Shown: positions 16,765 to 27,400, counted from the first letter of the stretch. The stretch: DNA of 64,000 bases from Oscillospiraceae bacterium (GCA_902765025.1 CACWYC010000006.1:54914-118913), one strand, 5' to 3'. The notes: generated from the letters alone by a model not told the origin. Translations and numbers: made by a program.

Positions 16765-17975
16765 GAACGCTGTATCTGGACTGCGCCATGGGCGCGGCGG
16801 GGGATATGCTGTGTGGTGCCCTGCTGGGCCTGCTGCCCGACCCCCAAAAGGCGCTGGCGGAGCTGAACGCCATCGGCCTCCCCGGCGTCACCATGGCGCT
16901 GGAGGCGGCGGAGAAGTGCGGCATCCGGGGGTACCATTTCCGGGTTTTGGTCAACGGTGAGGAGGAGGATGAGCACCTCCACGACCATCATCACGACCAT
17001 GACCATGACCATCATCACCACCACACCACCGTGGCGGATATCCAGCATCTGGTGCGGCACCACATGACGCTTCCCCCGGCAGTGGCGGAGGACGTGCTGG
17101 CGGTGTTCGGCGCCATCGCAGAGGCCGAGAGCCGGGTACACGGGCAGCCTGTGGAGCAGATTCATTTCCACGAGGTGGGCACCATGGACGCCCTGGCAGA
17201 CGTGACGGCGGCGTGCTATTTGCTGCACGCTCTGTCGCCCGACAAGGTGGCGGCCTCCCCCGTCCACGTGGGCAGCGGCACGGTGCGGTGCGCCCACGGG
17301 GTGCTGCCGGTGCCGGCTCCCGCCACGGCAGAGCTGCTGCGGGGCGTGCCCATCTACGGCGGCGCCATAGAGGGTGAGCTTTGCACCCCCACCGGGGCGG
17401 CGCTGCTGGCCCATTTTGTCCGGGAGTTTGGCCCCCTGCCGCCCATGACCATGGACGCCGTGGGCTACGGCATGGGGCAAAAGGACTTCCCCCAGGCCAA
17501 CTGCCTCCGGGCCATGCTGGGGGAGGACGGGGAGGACGGCGACACCGTCACGGCCCTCGCCTGCAACCTGGACGACATGACCGCCGAGGACGTGGCCTTT
17601 GCCATGGAGCGGCTCTACGACGCCGGGGCGGTGGAGGCGTACACCGTGGCGGCCACCATGAAAAAGGGCCGGCCCGGCCTGGTGCTTCACGCCCTGTGCC
17701 GGCCCGGCGATGAACAGGCGGTGGCGTCCGCCATGCTGCGGCACACGGCCACCATCGGCGTCCGGTGCCAAGCCATGACCCGCTATACCTTGCAGCGCCA
17801 GACCGGCACCGTGGCCACCCCCTGGGGGGACGTGGGCTACAAGCGCAGCTACGGCTGGGGCGTAGAAAAGCGGAAATGGGAGCATGACGATCTTGCCGCC
17901 ATCGCCCGCCGGGAGGGCATGACCCTGAACGAGGTTCGCGCCGCCGCGGAAAGGGCCGAGGAAAGCGGCAAATAA
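16761..17975 (+). CDS. larC: Nickel insertion protein LarC, single uninterrupted frame
   Basis: A CTP-dependent cyclometallase that puts nickel into the pincer cofactor. The 404 residues start LDCAMGAAGDML. A His/Asp-rich loop at about 74-92 (repeated DH and HH) is a likely nickel store. The family motifs FHEVGTMDALADV, PTGAALL and NLDDMTAEDVAF follow. In Lactiplantibacillus larC is split and made by programmed frameshifting; here the frame is continuous. No larA racemase gene lies in the window, so the user of the cofactor is elsewhere. The last gene of the operon, it is followed by a GC-rich hairpin. Confidence 0.94.
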   Translation: MRTLYLDCAMGAAGDMLCGALLGLLPDPQKALAELNAIGLPGVTMALEAAEKCGIRGYHFRVLVNGEEEDEHLHDHHHDHDHDHHHHHTTVADIQHLVRHHMTLPPAVAEDVLAVFGAIAEAESRVHGQPVEQIHFHEVGTMDALADVTAACYLLHALSPDKVAASPVHVGSGTVRCAHGVLPVPAPATAELLRGVPIYGGAIEGELCTPTGAALLAHFVREFGPLPPMTMDAVGYGMGQKDFPQANCLRAMLGEDGEDGDTVTALACNLDDMTAEDVAFAMERLYDAGAVEAYTVAATMKKGRPGLVLHALCRPGDEQAVASAMLRHTATIGVRCQAMTRYTLQRQTGTVATPWGDVGYKRSYGWGVEKRKWEHDDLAAIARREGMTLNEVRAAAERAEESGK

Positions 17976-17989
17976 CAGCACTATGCAAA

Positions 17990-18024
17990 GCAACGCCGCC
18001 GGGAGCCCCGGCGGCGTTGCTTTC
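17990..18024 (+). terminator. Terminator of the lar operon
   Basis: gcaacgccgccggg / cccggcggcgttgc with an AGC loop and a short CTTTC tail, 15 bases after the larC stop. Confidence 0.65.
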
Positions 18025-18032
18025 AGATTGTC

Positions 18033-18579
18033 AAAAAACGGCATAGCCGTTTTTTGACAGGCTCGCCTTCCCCCTCGGGGGGAAGGTACCCCAGTGCGCA
18101 CACTGGGGGGAATGAGGGGGCGATTTTGCAGCGACTTTCGGTGCGTGGGCGGTCATCGCCCCCTCATCCGTCACGGCCTTTACAGGCCGCGCCACCTCTT
18201 GCCCACGTTGCGGCATCCGGTTCCCAGGCCCGTTGGGCCATGGCAACCGGGCCGCTGCCTTGCTGCGCCCTCGCTGTATCCGCCACAGGCGGCGCTTCGG
18301 GCGCAGCCCCCCAAGGGGAAGGCTGGGGCGATGACCGGGAACTTCCCGGGAAAACTCGTGCTCTCGTTGCGGCAAACCGATTTCCAGACCCTTCGGGCCA
18401 TGAAAATCGGGCCGCTGCCTTGCTTCGGGCCATGAAAATCGGGCCGCTGCCTTGCGGCGGGCACGCTTCATCCGCCACAGGCGGCGCTGTGCCCGCACGC
18501 CCCCTCATCCGTCACGGCCTGCGGCCGTGCCACCTTCCCCCCGAGGGGAAGGTGGGCGCTTCGTGAAGCGCCCCTACGG
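18033..18579. repeat. Dense palindromic repeat cluster (R4, R2 and relatives)
   Basis: No gene is seen in 17976-18655. A tcaaaaaacggc / gccgttttttga stem like the first hairpin of the 175-nt element lies at about 18033-18060. R4 units are at about 18061-18122, 18149-18205 and 18501-18555 (GCCCCCTCATCCGTCACGGCC and CCTTCCCC/GGGGAAGG). Two copies of the ATCCGCCACAGGCGGCGCT stem are near 18265-18305 and 18455-18500. The tandem phrase 'catgaaaatcgggccgctg' is near 18401-18445, and an R2 copy is at 18554-18579. Confidence 0.8.
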
Positions 18580-18655
18580 TGAAAAACGATACCGTTTACA
18601 CCTATTTTCAATCCCATCTGCGCAGCGGCAGCCGCAATGATTTATGATTCATGAT

Positions 18656-20302
18656 TCAGCCTTCATTTCCCTGCCCCAGCACTACGCTGGTCTGGGCCTC
18701 CAGGGTGAGGGTGGTGCCGTCCAGGGTGGCGCTGCCCAGGCCCACTCTGGCCCGGATGTCCGTGAAGGCCAGGTCGGTGGCGGCGGAGAGGTCCACGGTA
18801 ACGGGGCTGCCGGAGGTGTTGTGCAGCACGCAGACGGTGGTGCCGTCATAGGTGGCGGTGAAGCCCCCCAGCTTGGTGCCCTCGAAGGTGAGGGCGTGGT
18901 ATTCGCCCCGGGCGATGGCAGGGTTGGCGGCGCGAATCATCAGGAGGCGCTTATAATAATTGTACAGGCTGGCGGCGTCGCCCTTCTGGTCGGCGGCGGT
19001 CTGCTCCACCTGGCCGCCGCCGTAGCTGGTGCCCTCCGGGTTGGCCACGGTGTCGCCGTCGCCCCACAGCATGGCCAGGCGGCGGTTGGCGTCGGTGTTG
19101 GCGCCGCCCCGGGAGCCACGCATACCCAGCTCCTCGCCGTAGTAGATAAACGGCGAGCCGGGGGACAGGAGGTAGAGGTTGGCGGCCATCTGCATCCGTC
19201 CGCTGGCCACGGTGAGGAACCCGGCGGCCCGGTCCATATCATGGTTGGTGAGGAACAACACCGGCGCGGCGTCGGGGCGGATTTTCGCCAGGCGGCCTAT
19301 GTATTTTTCCACATAGGACGTGAAGCGGTTCACGTCGCCGGCCTGGGCCGTCTCGGCGATGATACCGCCGGACTGGGCGGCGGCGAAGTTGAAGCAGTTG
19401 GTGGAGGTGGTGTAGAGATTGGCGATGCCCTCGCTGTCCCACACCTCGGCCACGGTGTAGATGTCCGGCTTGATGGCCCGGAGCTGGGCCATGTACCAAT
19501 CCCAGAATGCGGCGGACTTCACATTGTCGCCGAAATAGATGTACTTGGCGGCGTCAAAGCGGAAGCCGTCCACGCCCCGATCCAGCCAGTATTTGGCCAC
19601 GTCCACCATGGCCTGGCGGACGTCGGGATTGTCATAGTTCAGCTCGGGCATGCTGCCGGAGAAGTTGCACTCGTAGTAGTCCTGGGTGCCCATGAGCTGG
19701 GCGTAGCCCCCGGCGGGGGCGGTGTCGCCCTTGGTGTAGAAATTGTAGAAGTTATAATAGGGGTCGTCGGTTTTGCCGCCGAAATGGGCCTCCTTGAATT
19801 GGCTGAACCACTTGTTGCGGTCGCCGGTGTGGTTGATGACCAGGTCGATAATCAGCTTCACGTTCCGCTGATGGCACAGCTCCGCCAATTCGACCAAATC
19901 CTCCTCGGTGCCGAAGGCGGGGTCGATGGCGTAGTAGTCGGTGACGTCGTACTTATGGTAGGAGGGGGAGGCGAAGACGGGGGTCAGCCAGATGCCCTCC
20001 ACCCCCAGGCTCAGGCCGGAGTTGGGGTCGCCGTCATTGAGGTAATCCATGCGGTTGATGATGCCCCGCAGGTCGCCCACGCCGTCGCCGTCGGAGTCGG
20101 AAAAGGAGCCTACGAAAATCTGGTAGAACACCCGGTTCTGGTCGTCGGACACAAAGTCGGTATGGAGGTTTTCGTCATTGAGGACGGCCTCGCCGCCGGA
20201 CAGGGGATAGGCGCCGGTGGCGTCCAGAGGGGCGGATTTGCCGCAGCCGGCGAGCAAAAGGGCGCACAGCGCGGCGGCTATCAGCATGCGAAAGCGTTTC
20301 AT
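18656..20302 (-). CDS. Extracellular GH13 alpha-amylase-family lipoprotein
   Basis: A 548-residue glycoside hydrolase. The N-terminus MKRFRMLIAAALCALLLAGC is a lipoprotein signal with lipobox LLAGC, so it is anchored outside the membrane. The GH13 barrel follows, with DLVINHTGD (region I), VDGFRFDAAKY (region II, nucleophile Asp), TVAEVWDS (region III, acid/base Glu) and FLTNHDMDR (region IV). A C-terminal beta domain ends the protein. It would cut starch-like alpha-glucans into maltodextrins, which the nearby ABC importer and MalQ could use. The in-frame ATG further upstream (20362) overlaps the promoter and is rejected. It is divergent from the small membrane gene pair at 20421. Confidence 0.92.
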   Translation of the reverse strand: MKRFRMLIAAALCALLLAGCGKSAPLDATGAYPLSGGEAVLNDENLHTDFVSDDQNRVFYQIFVGSFSDSDGDGVGDLRGIINRMDYLNDGDPNSGLSLGVEGIWLTPVFASPSYHKYDVTDYYAIDPAFGTEEDLVELAELCHQRNVKLIIDLVINHTGDRNKWFSQFKEAHFGGKTDDPYYNFYNFYTKGDTAPAGGYAQLMGTQDYYECNFSGSMPELNYDNPDVRQAMVDVAKYWLDRGVDGFRFDAAKYIYFGDNVKSAAFWDWYMAQLRAIKPDIYTVAEVWDSEGIANLYTTSTNCFNFAAAQSGGIIAETAQAGDVNRFTSYVEKYIGRLAKIRPDAAPVLFLTNHDMDRAAGFLTVASGRMQMAANLYLLSPGSPFIYYGEELGMRGSRGGANTDANRRLAMLWGDGDTVANPEGTSYGGGQVEQTAADQKGDAASLYNYYKRLLMIRAANPAIARGEYHALTFEGTKLGGFTATYDGTTVCVLHNTSGSPVTVDLSAATDLAFTDIRARVGLGSATLDGTTLTLEAQTSVVLGQGNEG

Positions 20303-20333
20303 GGGATTGACCTGCCTTTCTTCCATTTTCTTC

Positions 20334-20362
20334 ATAGTAGCCAAATCCTGTTTTCTTGTCAA
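20334..20362 (-). promoter_or_regulatory. Promoter of the GH13 lipoprotein gene
   Basis: Minus strand TTGACA (20362-20357), 17-base spacer, TACTAT (20339-20334). Confidence 0.7.
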
Positions 20363-20384
20363 GCGGGGCGGGGCAGAAAAGGCG

Positions 20385-20414
20385 TTGCGCAGCGGCGGGA
20401 AACTGTGCTATAAT
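20385..20414 (+). promoter_or_regulatory. Promoter giving a probable leaderless transcript
   Basis: TTGCGC, 18-base spacer, perfect TATAAT at 20409-20414. The ATG of the next gene is only 6 bases downstream, about where transcription should start. Confidence 0.5.
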
Positions 20415-20420
20415 GCCCCC

Positions 20421-20918
20421 ATGAAACTGTTACCGCTGTACAGCGCCGATGACATCCCGGCGCTGAAACAAAAATATCGCCTTTGGGCCGCCGCTGCCGC
20501 CGCCGTTGCGCTGGCAGGGGTGGGCCTTTGTGTTGCCTTTTGCCTGTCCGTCACGCCCCGGAACGCCAATGTGATGGAGCTGCGGTGCGTGCTCACCTTC
20601 GCCGCGGCGGGGTGGGTGGACATCTACCTGGCCGCCTTCTGCCTGGGGGCGCTGCGCCACCAGCAGGAGCACACGGCGCGGATTCTGGGCCTGCCCCGGA
20701 CCATGGTAGCGGGCAGCGTGACGCTGGACAAAAAGGACAGGCGCATCCCCCGCAGCATCACTGTGCGAGCGGTGACGGTGCGTGAGGGCGAAACCATCCA
20801 CCGGCTGTGGGTGGACAGCACCCGGCTGGCCCCCTTGCAGCGGGCCCTGGCGGCGGGGGACACCCTGACGCTGGAGACGGCGGGGGGCTACGTCACCGCT
20901 GTGGAGGTGGCGGAATGA
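20421..20918 (+). CDS. Two-helix membrane protein of unknown function
   Basis: A 165-residue protein not recognised by family. Two TM helices (about 22-43 and 54-78) are followed by a soluble basic C-terminal domain (about 90-165) with beta-strand-like alternation (SITVRAVTVREGETIHRLWV). ATG 20421 has no SD and lies 6 bases after a TATAAT box, suggesting leaderless translation; the open frame continues upstream, but only through the promoter. It overlaps the next gene by ATGA and probably forms an operon with it and the GH53 gene. Confidence 0.65.
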   Translation: MKLLPLYSADDIPALKQKYRLWAAAAAAVALAGVGLCVAFCLSVTPRNANVMELRCVLTFAAAGWVDIYLAAFCLGALRHQQEHTARILGLPRTMVAGSVTLDKKDRRIPRSITVRAVTVREGETIHRLWVDSTRLAPLQRALAAGDTLTLETAGGYVTAVEVAE

Positions 20919-21451
20919 GAATAGTGAAAAACATCCTCTCCCAGCTCCACCTTTATTTATTATGGCTGCTGGCGGCGGGCCTCATCTGGGGCCTGGTGTT
21001 CACCCGCATCACCGACGCCCCCATCGAGCAGAAGGTGACGGTGTTCATCGACGCGCCCTGCGAGGATTTGACGCTGCGGGAGCAATTGGAGCAGCACCGC
21101 CCCGAGGGCATTCGGATGATCTTCGTCCATCCCTTCACCTACGCCATGTTTGACGAGAGCACATTGCTGAACGCCGATATTTATATTGTACCCGCCTCCC
21201 GTGTGGCGGAGTATCAGGACTCCTTTGCCCCCGCCCCGGCGGCGCTGGGCGACGCGGCGGAAAACGGCGGCATCACCGTGTACCATGACGGCCGCGGCAT
21301 CGCCCAAAGCCTCATCGGCTACGGGGCCGAGGGGACGGAGGAGGACTACTATCTCTTTATCGGCGTACATTCCCGCCATGCGCTGTCTGTCAACGGCGTC
21401 GGTGACGACGCGGCGTTGCAGGTGGCGGCGGACTTGTTAGAAATGGAATAG
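20915..21451 (+). CDS. Single-pass membrane protein of unknown function
   Basis: A 178-residue protein with an N-terminal TM anchor (about 12-32) and an extracytoplasmic domain. Segments such as VTVFIDAPCEDLTLREQLEQ and ADIYIVPASRVAEYQDSF are reminiscent of periplasmic-binding-like folds, but no family can be named. It is coupled by ATGA to the preceding membrane protein and lies 12 bases before the GH53 galactanase. It could be an accessory to carbohydrate utilisation or an unrelated passenger. Confidence 0.7.
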   Translation: MRIVKNILSQLHLYLLWLLAAGLIWGLVFTRITDAPIEQKVTVFIDAPCEDLTLREQLEQHRPEGIRMIFVHPFTYAMFDESTLLNADIYIVPASRVAEYQDSFAPAPAALGDAAENGGITVYHDGRGIAQSLIGYGAEGTEEDYYLFIGVHSRHALSVNGVGDDAALQVAADLLEME

Positions 21452-23428
<1,977 letters not shown>

Positions 23429-23448
23429 TTTAGTATGATGTTTTATAT

Positions 23449-23480
23449 CGCAGGGGCGCTTTCCGGAGCGCCCCTGCGGT
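23449..23480. repeat. R2-type palindrome between the GH53 and RAYT genes
   Basis: gcaggggcgctttccggagcgcccctgc: an R2-like perfect stem with a variant loop, placed just 5' of the transposase. Confidence 0.8.
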
Positions 23481-23509
23481 GGTTATGTGAGGAAAGGGAG
23501 GGTTTTGCC

Positions 23510-23989
23510 GTGGCGTTGCCCCAGCGGAAGGCTATTCGCCTGCCGGAGTACGATTATTCTGCGCCCGGGGCGTATTTTGTCACGATTTGTACCCATGATC
23601 GGCAGTGCATATTGTCAGATATTATTGTAGGGGCCGACGCCCCCGGCGGCCCGCAGCTGCGGTTGACAGACGCGGGAAGGGTCGTCGAGCAGTACATCCT
23701 GTCTACGGAGCGAATACCCGGTTTTTGCGTTGACAAATACGTCATCATGCCCAACCACGTTCACCTGATTCTGCACCTTGAGGGCGGGCCGCCGAGGGCG
23801 TCGGCCCCTACGGTTTCAGATGCGGTGGGTGCGTTAAAACGCCTCGTGAACCGGAGGCTGGGCGCGAATATCTGGCAGCGCTCCTTCCATGAGCACGTGA
23901 TTCGCGGTGAGCGGGATTACCGGGAAATATGGGAGTACATGGACGAAAACCCTGCCAAATGGGCCGAGGATCGCTATTATGCGCAGTGA
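23510..23989 (+). CDS. REP-associated tyrosine transposase (RAYT, Y1/HUH family)
   Basis: A 159-residue single-strand DNA transposase-like protein. It has the N-terminal GAYFVTICTHDRQC, the HUH motif in VIMPNHVHLIL, the helix WQRSFHEHVIRGERDYREIWEYMDENP with the catalytic Tyr, and AEDRYY at the end. RAYTs are domesticated IS200/IS605 relatives thought to process REP palindromes. Here the gene is preceded by an R2 palindrome and contains two R3 palindromes in inverted orientation inside the frame (encoding VGADAPGGPQ and GGPPRASAPT). Start GTG 23510 has GGGAGG 8 bases upstream; an earlier in-frame ATG at 23435 precedes the palindrome and lacks an SD. Confidence 0.9.
   Translation: MALPQRKAIRLPEYDYSAPGAYFVTICTHDRQCILSDIIVGADAPGGPQLRLTDAGRVVEQYILSTERIPGFCVDKYVIMPNHVHLILHLEGGPPRASAPTVSDAVGALKRLVNRRLGANIWQRSFHEHVIRGERDYREIWEYMDENPAKWAEDRYYAQ
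23627..23653 (+). repeat. R3 palindrome inside the RAYT coding sequence, copy 1
   Basis: A 27-base R3 unit beginning GTAGGGGCCGACG, read in frame as VGADAPGGP. It matches intergenic copies at 54512-54538 and 57019-57044. Confidence 0.9.
23785..23811 (-). repeat. R3 palindrome inside the RAYT coding sequence, inverted copy 2
   Basis: Reverse complement of copy 1 with a single difference over 27 bases, ending GGCCCCTAC; in frame it encodes GPPRASAPT. Confidence 0.9.
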
Positions 23990-24008
23990 GGCAAGGTTTT
24001 GACCGCAG

Positions 24009-24039
24009 GGCGGGCCTCTTGAGGGGGCCCGCCTATTTT
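24009..24039 (+). terminator. Terminator of the RAYT gene
   Basis: Stem ggcgggcc / ggcccgcc with a short loop, followed by TATTTTC, 20 bases after the stop. Confidence 0.6.
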
Positions 24040-24114
24040 CTGCGTATTATACAATACTTTATTCACATTTATTGCCAGTTTTTACAAAAAGAAAGGGCCC
24101 GCCAATAAAAGTGA

Positions 24115-24143
24115 TGGACAAATTGCAAATACGGCGCTATAAT
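24115..24143 (+). promoter_or_regulatory. Promoter of the ABC sugar importer operon
   Basis: TGGACA, 17-base spacer, perfect TATAAT, giving a leader of about 75 bases with an internal GC-rich stem (ccggcg / cgccgg) before the AGGAGG of the binding-protein gene. Confidence 0.75.
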
Positions 24144-24223
24144 ACACATGTTCACTGGGGATATCGCCCCGGGAGCAATACCGGCGTCATGCGGCGCCGG
24201 ACAAATCATTAGGAGGATTTAAG

Positions 24224-25738
24224 ATGAAAAAGATTCTGGCACTTGTGCTGGCGCTGGCCCTGGCTCTGTCCCTGGTGGCCTGCGGCGGCAGCAAGCCCGC
24301 TGAGGAGACCAACTCCAGCGAGCTGGCAGGCACCTACGACATCACCGTATGGTGCGCTGACGCTATCGTTGAGCTGACCCAGCAGCAGATCGCTGCCTTC
24401 AACGAGAGCAACGAGGATGGCATCACCTTTAACGCCACCGTGGAAGCGGTGGGCGAGGGCGACGCCGCTACCCAGATGATCACCGACGTGGAAGCCGGCG
24501 GCGACCTGTTCTGCTTCGCGCAGGACCAGTTCGCCCGTCTGGTGCAGGCCGGCGCTCTGAACAAGCTGGGCGTGCAGGCCTCCGAGGCTGTGTCCGCGGC
24601 TAACGACCCCGGCGTGGTGGCTGCTGCCTCCGTCAACGGTGAGCTGTATGCCTACCCCCTGACCTCCGATAACGGCTACTTCATGTACTATGATAAGTCC
24701 GTCATCCCCGAGGAGGACCTGGATTCCCTGGAGAAGCTGGTCGCCGACTGCGAGGCCGCCGGCAAGTACTTCTCCATGGAGACCGACACCTCCGCCTGGT
24801 ACATCGCTTCCTTCTTCTTCGGCACCGGCTGCGAGTCCACCTGGGAGACCGACGCGGACGGCAAGTTCGTGTCCGTGAAGGATACCTTCAACAGCCCCGA
24901 GGGCCTCATCGCTGTCAAGGGCATGAAGCATCTGGTGGACTCCCCCATGTACCTCAGCTCCTCTGACGGCGCCGGCTTCGACAGCGGCTGCGCCATCGTG
25001 GTCACCGGCACCTGGGCTTACGAGACCGTGGCCGGCATCCTGGGCGACAACCTGGGCGCCACTGACCTGCCCTCCTTCGAGGTGGACGGCCAGAGCTATC
25101 ACATGGGCTCCTTCAACGGCTGCAAGCTGATGGGCGTCAAGCCCCAGACCGACGCCGCCAAGTCCGCTGCCCTCCACAAGCTGGCCCAGTATCTGACCGG
25201 CGAGCAGGGCCAGATGGAGCGCTTCAACGCTGTGTCCTGGGGTCCCTCCAACCTGGTGGACCAGGGCAACGAGGCCGTGCAGGCCAACCCCGCGCTGGCC
25301 GCTCTGCTGCTGCAGAACCAGTACTCCGTGCCCCAGGGCCAGATCCACGGCTCCTGGTGGGATATCGCCAAGGTCATCGGCACTGACGTGGAGAACGCCA
25401 CCGACGAGGCCGGCCTGCAGAAGGCTCTGGACAACTACCAGGCCGCTATCTCCGCTCTGTTCAACATGAGCGAGGAGCAGCTCAACGCCTGGAGCGTCAT
25501 CGGCGCCCTCTGCGGCACCAACTGGGACACCGACTTCCCCATGACCGAGACTGCTGAGGGCACCTTCCAGTCCGAGGTCCTGGAGCTGAAGGCCGGCGAT
25601 GAGCTGAAGTGCCGTCAGGGCGCTTCCTGGGACGTGAACTTCCCCGCCGACAACGTGGTGGTGGAGGCTGACGGCAACTACATCGTGCAGCTGGTGGTCA
25701 GCGGCGACAGCGGCGAGGTCACTCTCATCGCCCAGTAA
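24224..25738 (+). CDS. Maltose/oligosaccharide-type extracellular solute-binding lipoprotein
   Basis: A 504-residue binding protein of an ABC importer (family 1, MalE-like). The signal peptide ends at lipobox LVACGG (Cys20). The mature part has the MalE-type opening (YDITVWCADAIVELTQQQIAAFNE), the core YPLTSDNGYFMYYDKSVI, and the hinge region VVTGTWAYETVAG. It is longer than MalE (about 400), with a C-terminal beta-rich extension after about 420. Codon use has more GCT/TCC/CGT than neighbours, consistent with high expression. Alpha-glucan versus galactan oligosaccharide specificity cannot be read; MalQ downstream favours maltodextrin. An intergenic hairpin downstream would keep its mRNA more abundant than the permeases. 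Confidence 0.92.
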   Translation: MKKILALVLALALALSLVACGGSKPAEETNSSELAGTYDITVWCADAIVELTQQQIAAFNESNEDGITFNATVEAVGEGDAATQMITDVEAGGDLFCFAQDQFARLVQAGALNKLGVQASEAVSAANDPGVVAAASVNGELYAYPLTSDNGYFMYYDKSVIPEEDLDSLEKLVADCEAAGKYFSMETDTSAWYIASFFFGTGCESTWETDADGKFVSVKDTFNSPEGLIAVKGMKHLVDSPMYLSSSDGAGFDSGCAIVVTGTWAYETVAGILGDNLGATDLPSFEVDGQSYHMGSFNGCKLMGVKPQTDAAKSAALHKLAQYLTGEQGQMERFNAVSWGPSNLVDQGNEAVQANPALAALLLQNQYSVPQGQIHGSWWDIAKVIGTDVENATDEAGLQKALDNYQAAISALFNMSEEQLNAWSVIGALCGTNWDTDFPMTETAEGTFQSEVLELKAGDELKCRQGASWDVNFPADNVVVEADGNYIVQLVVSGDSGEVTLIAQ

Positions 25739-25802
25739 ACTGCCAAGAGCAGTATCCTTTCGAGCAATCGAAAACTGATTCTGGCTGAACCTGTATAAAC
25801 GG

Positions 25803-25844
25803 AAAGCGGTTGGAGCCATTCACCTGGCTCCAACCGCTTTTTTC
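25803..25844 (+). terminator. Partial terminator/attenuator between binding protein and permease
   Basis: aaagcggttggagcca / tggctccaaccgctttttt with a TTCACC loop. Its position between the first and second genes of the importer operon is typical for differential expression. Confidence 0.85.
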
Positions 25845-25858
25845 AAAGGGGCTATGAT

Positions 25859-27400
25859 ATGAAAAAATACAACGATCTGGAATATCTGCGGCTGTCCAAG
25901 GGGCAGAAGTTCCTGTATCGCCTGGTCAGCTTTTTCGCCGCCATCCCCGTGGCGCTGAAAAACGGCTGCCTGGGCATCGGACGCTTCTTCAAAAACCTGG
26001 CTGCCGCCATCGGCCGGGAATTGGCCGACATCGTGCTAACCTTCAAAAACGGCGACTGGAAGACCCGCCTGTCCTTCCTCATCATGGGCTTCGGCTCCAT
26101 GGCCCGGGGCCAGGTGCTGCGGGGGCTTTTGTTCCTGCTGTTTGAGGCGGTGTTCATCTTCTACATGATCATGGGCGGCGGCCACTGGATGAGCCTGCTG
26201 TCCTCCCTGGGCCGGATAGGCCCCCACGACGAGTACAGCGCCGTGCTGGACGCCTACACCAAGGTGTACGGCGACAACTCCTTCAAGATCCTGCTCTACG
26301 GCGTGCTGACCATTTTCTTCATCATCGCGCTGGTCTACACCTGGCGGCTGAACATCAAGCAGAACAAGATTGCAGAGGACATCCTCCGCTCCGGCAAGAA
26401 GCTGCGCTCGGGCAAGGAGGACCTGAAGTCCATGGTGGACGATCAGTTCCACAAGACGCTGCTGGCCCTGCCGCTGACCGGCATCATCCTGTTCACGGTG
26501 ATGCCCATCATCTTCATGGTGCTGGTGGCTTTCACCAACTACGACGGCTCCCACGACGGCTACAACAACGCGCTGTTCACCTGGGTGGGGCTGAAAAACT
26601 TCCGCACCATGCTCACCTGGTCCGGCAGCGGCGTCAACTACTCCGCCACCTTCGGTGAGATCCTGACCTGGACGCTGATCTGGGCCTTCTTCGCCACGTT
26701 CACCAACTATTTCCTGGGCATGTTCGTGGCTATGATGATCAACAAAAAAGGCATTTACCTGAAGAAGCTGTGGCGCACCGTGCTGGTACTGACCATCGCC
26801 ATCCCTCAGTTTATCTCCCTGCTGTACGTCAGCAAAATGTTCGCCAAGAACGGCATCGTCAACGGCCTGCTGCTGGATCTGGGCTGGATCACCCAGGCCA
26901 TCGACTTCATGGGCAGCCAGGCCCACAACGCCCTGCTGCCCCGGGTGATGGTGATCCTCATCAACATCTGGGTGGGCATCCCGTACCTGATGCTGATTAC
27001 CACCGGCATTCTGATGAACATCCCGGCGGACCTGTACGAGTCCTCCCGCATCGACGGCGCCAACGCCTGGCAGCAGTACACCAAGATCACGCTGCCCTAC
27101 ATGCTGTTCATCACCGGCCCCTACCTGCTGACCAGCTTTACCAACAATATCAACAACTTCAACGTGATTTATCTGCTCACCGGCGGCGCGCCTACCAACG
27201 CGGCGGCCTCCGGCGCGGCGGGCTCCGTGGGCTACACCGACTTGCTGATTACGTGGCTGTTCAAGATCACCATGGGCGCCGAGAGCCAGTACTACATGGC
27301 GTCGGTCATCGGCATCCTGGTGTTCCTGGTGGTGGCCATCATCTCGCTGGTGGTGTACAACGTGCTGCCCAGTATCAAGAATGAGGAGGATTTCCAGTGA
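25859..27400 (+). CDS. MalF-type sugar ABC permease
   Basis: A 513-residue membrane protein. A long N-terminal region with 2-3 TM helices (about 80-170) precedes the usual six-helix permease core. The EAA loop appears as DLYESSRIDGANAWQQYTKITLP near 390, contacting the ATPase. It is longer than most firmicute MalF/GanP proteins (about 430-450) because of the cytoplasmic N-terminus. It follows the hairpin in the operon and overlaps the next gene by one base. Confidence 0.92.
   Translation: MKKYNDLEYLRLSKGQKFLYRLVSFFAAIPVALKNGCLGIGRFFKNLAAAIGRELADIVLTFKNGDWKTRLSFLIMGFGSMARGQVLRGLLFLLFEAVFIFYMIMGGGHWMSLLSSLGRIGPHDEYSAVLDAYTKVYGDNSFKILLYGVLTIFFIIALVYTWRLNIKQNKIAEDILRSGKKLRSGKEDLKSMVDDQFHKTLLALPLTGIILFTVMPIIFMVLVAFTNYDGSHDGYNNALFTWVGLKNFRTMLTWSGSGVNYSATFGEILTWTLIWAFFATFTNYFLGMFVAMMINKKGIYLKKLWRTVLVLTIAIPQFISLLYVSKMFAKNGIVNGLLLDLGWITQAIDFMGSQAHNALLPRVMVILINIWVGIPYLMLITTGILMNIPADLYESSRIDGANAWQQYTKITLPYMLFITGPYLLTSFTNNINNFNVIYLLTGGAPTNAAASGAAGSVGYTDLLITWLFKITMGAESQYYMASVIGILVFLVVAIISLVVYNVLPSIKNEEDFQ

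Noticed and set aside
16761..17975. Programmed frameshift in larC as in Lactiplantibacillus
   Set aside because: The frame is continuous from start to stop with all family motifs, so no frameshift is needed.
23435..23509. N-terminal extension of the RAYT starting at ATG 23435
   Set aside because: It would run through a perfect R2 palindrome and lacks an SD; GTG 23510 has GGGAGG at good spacing and fits the family length.
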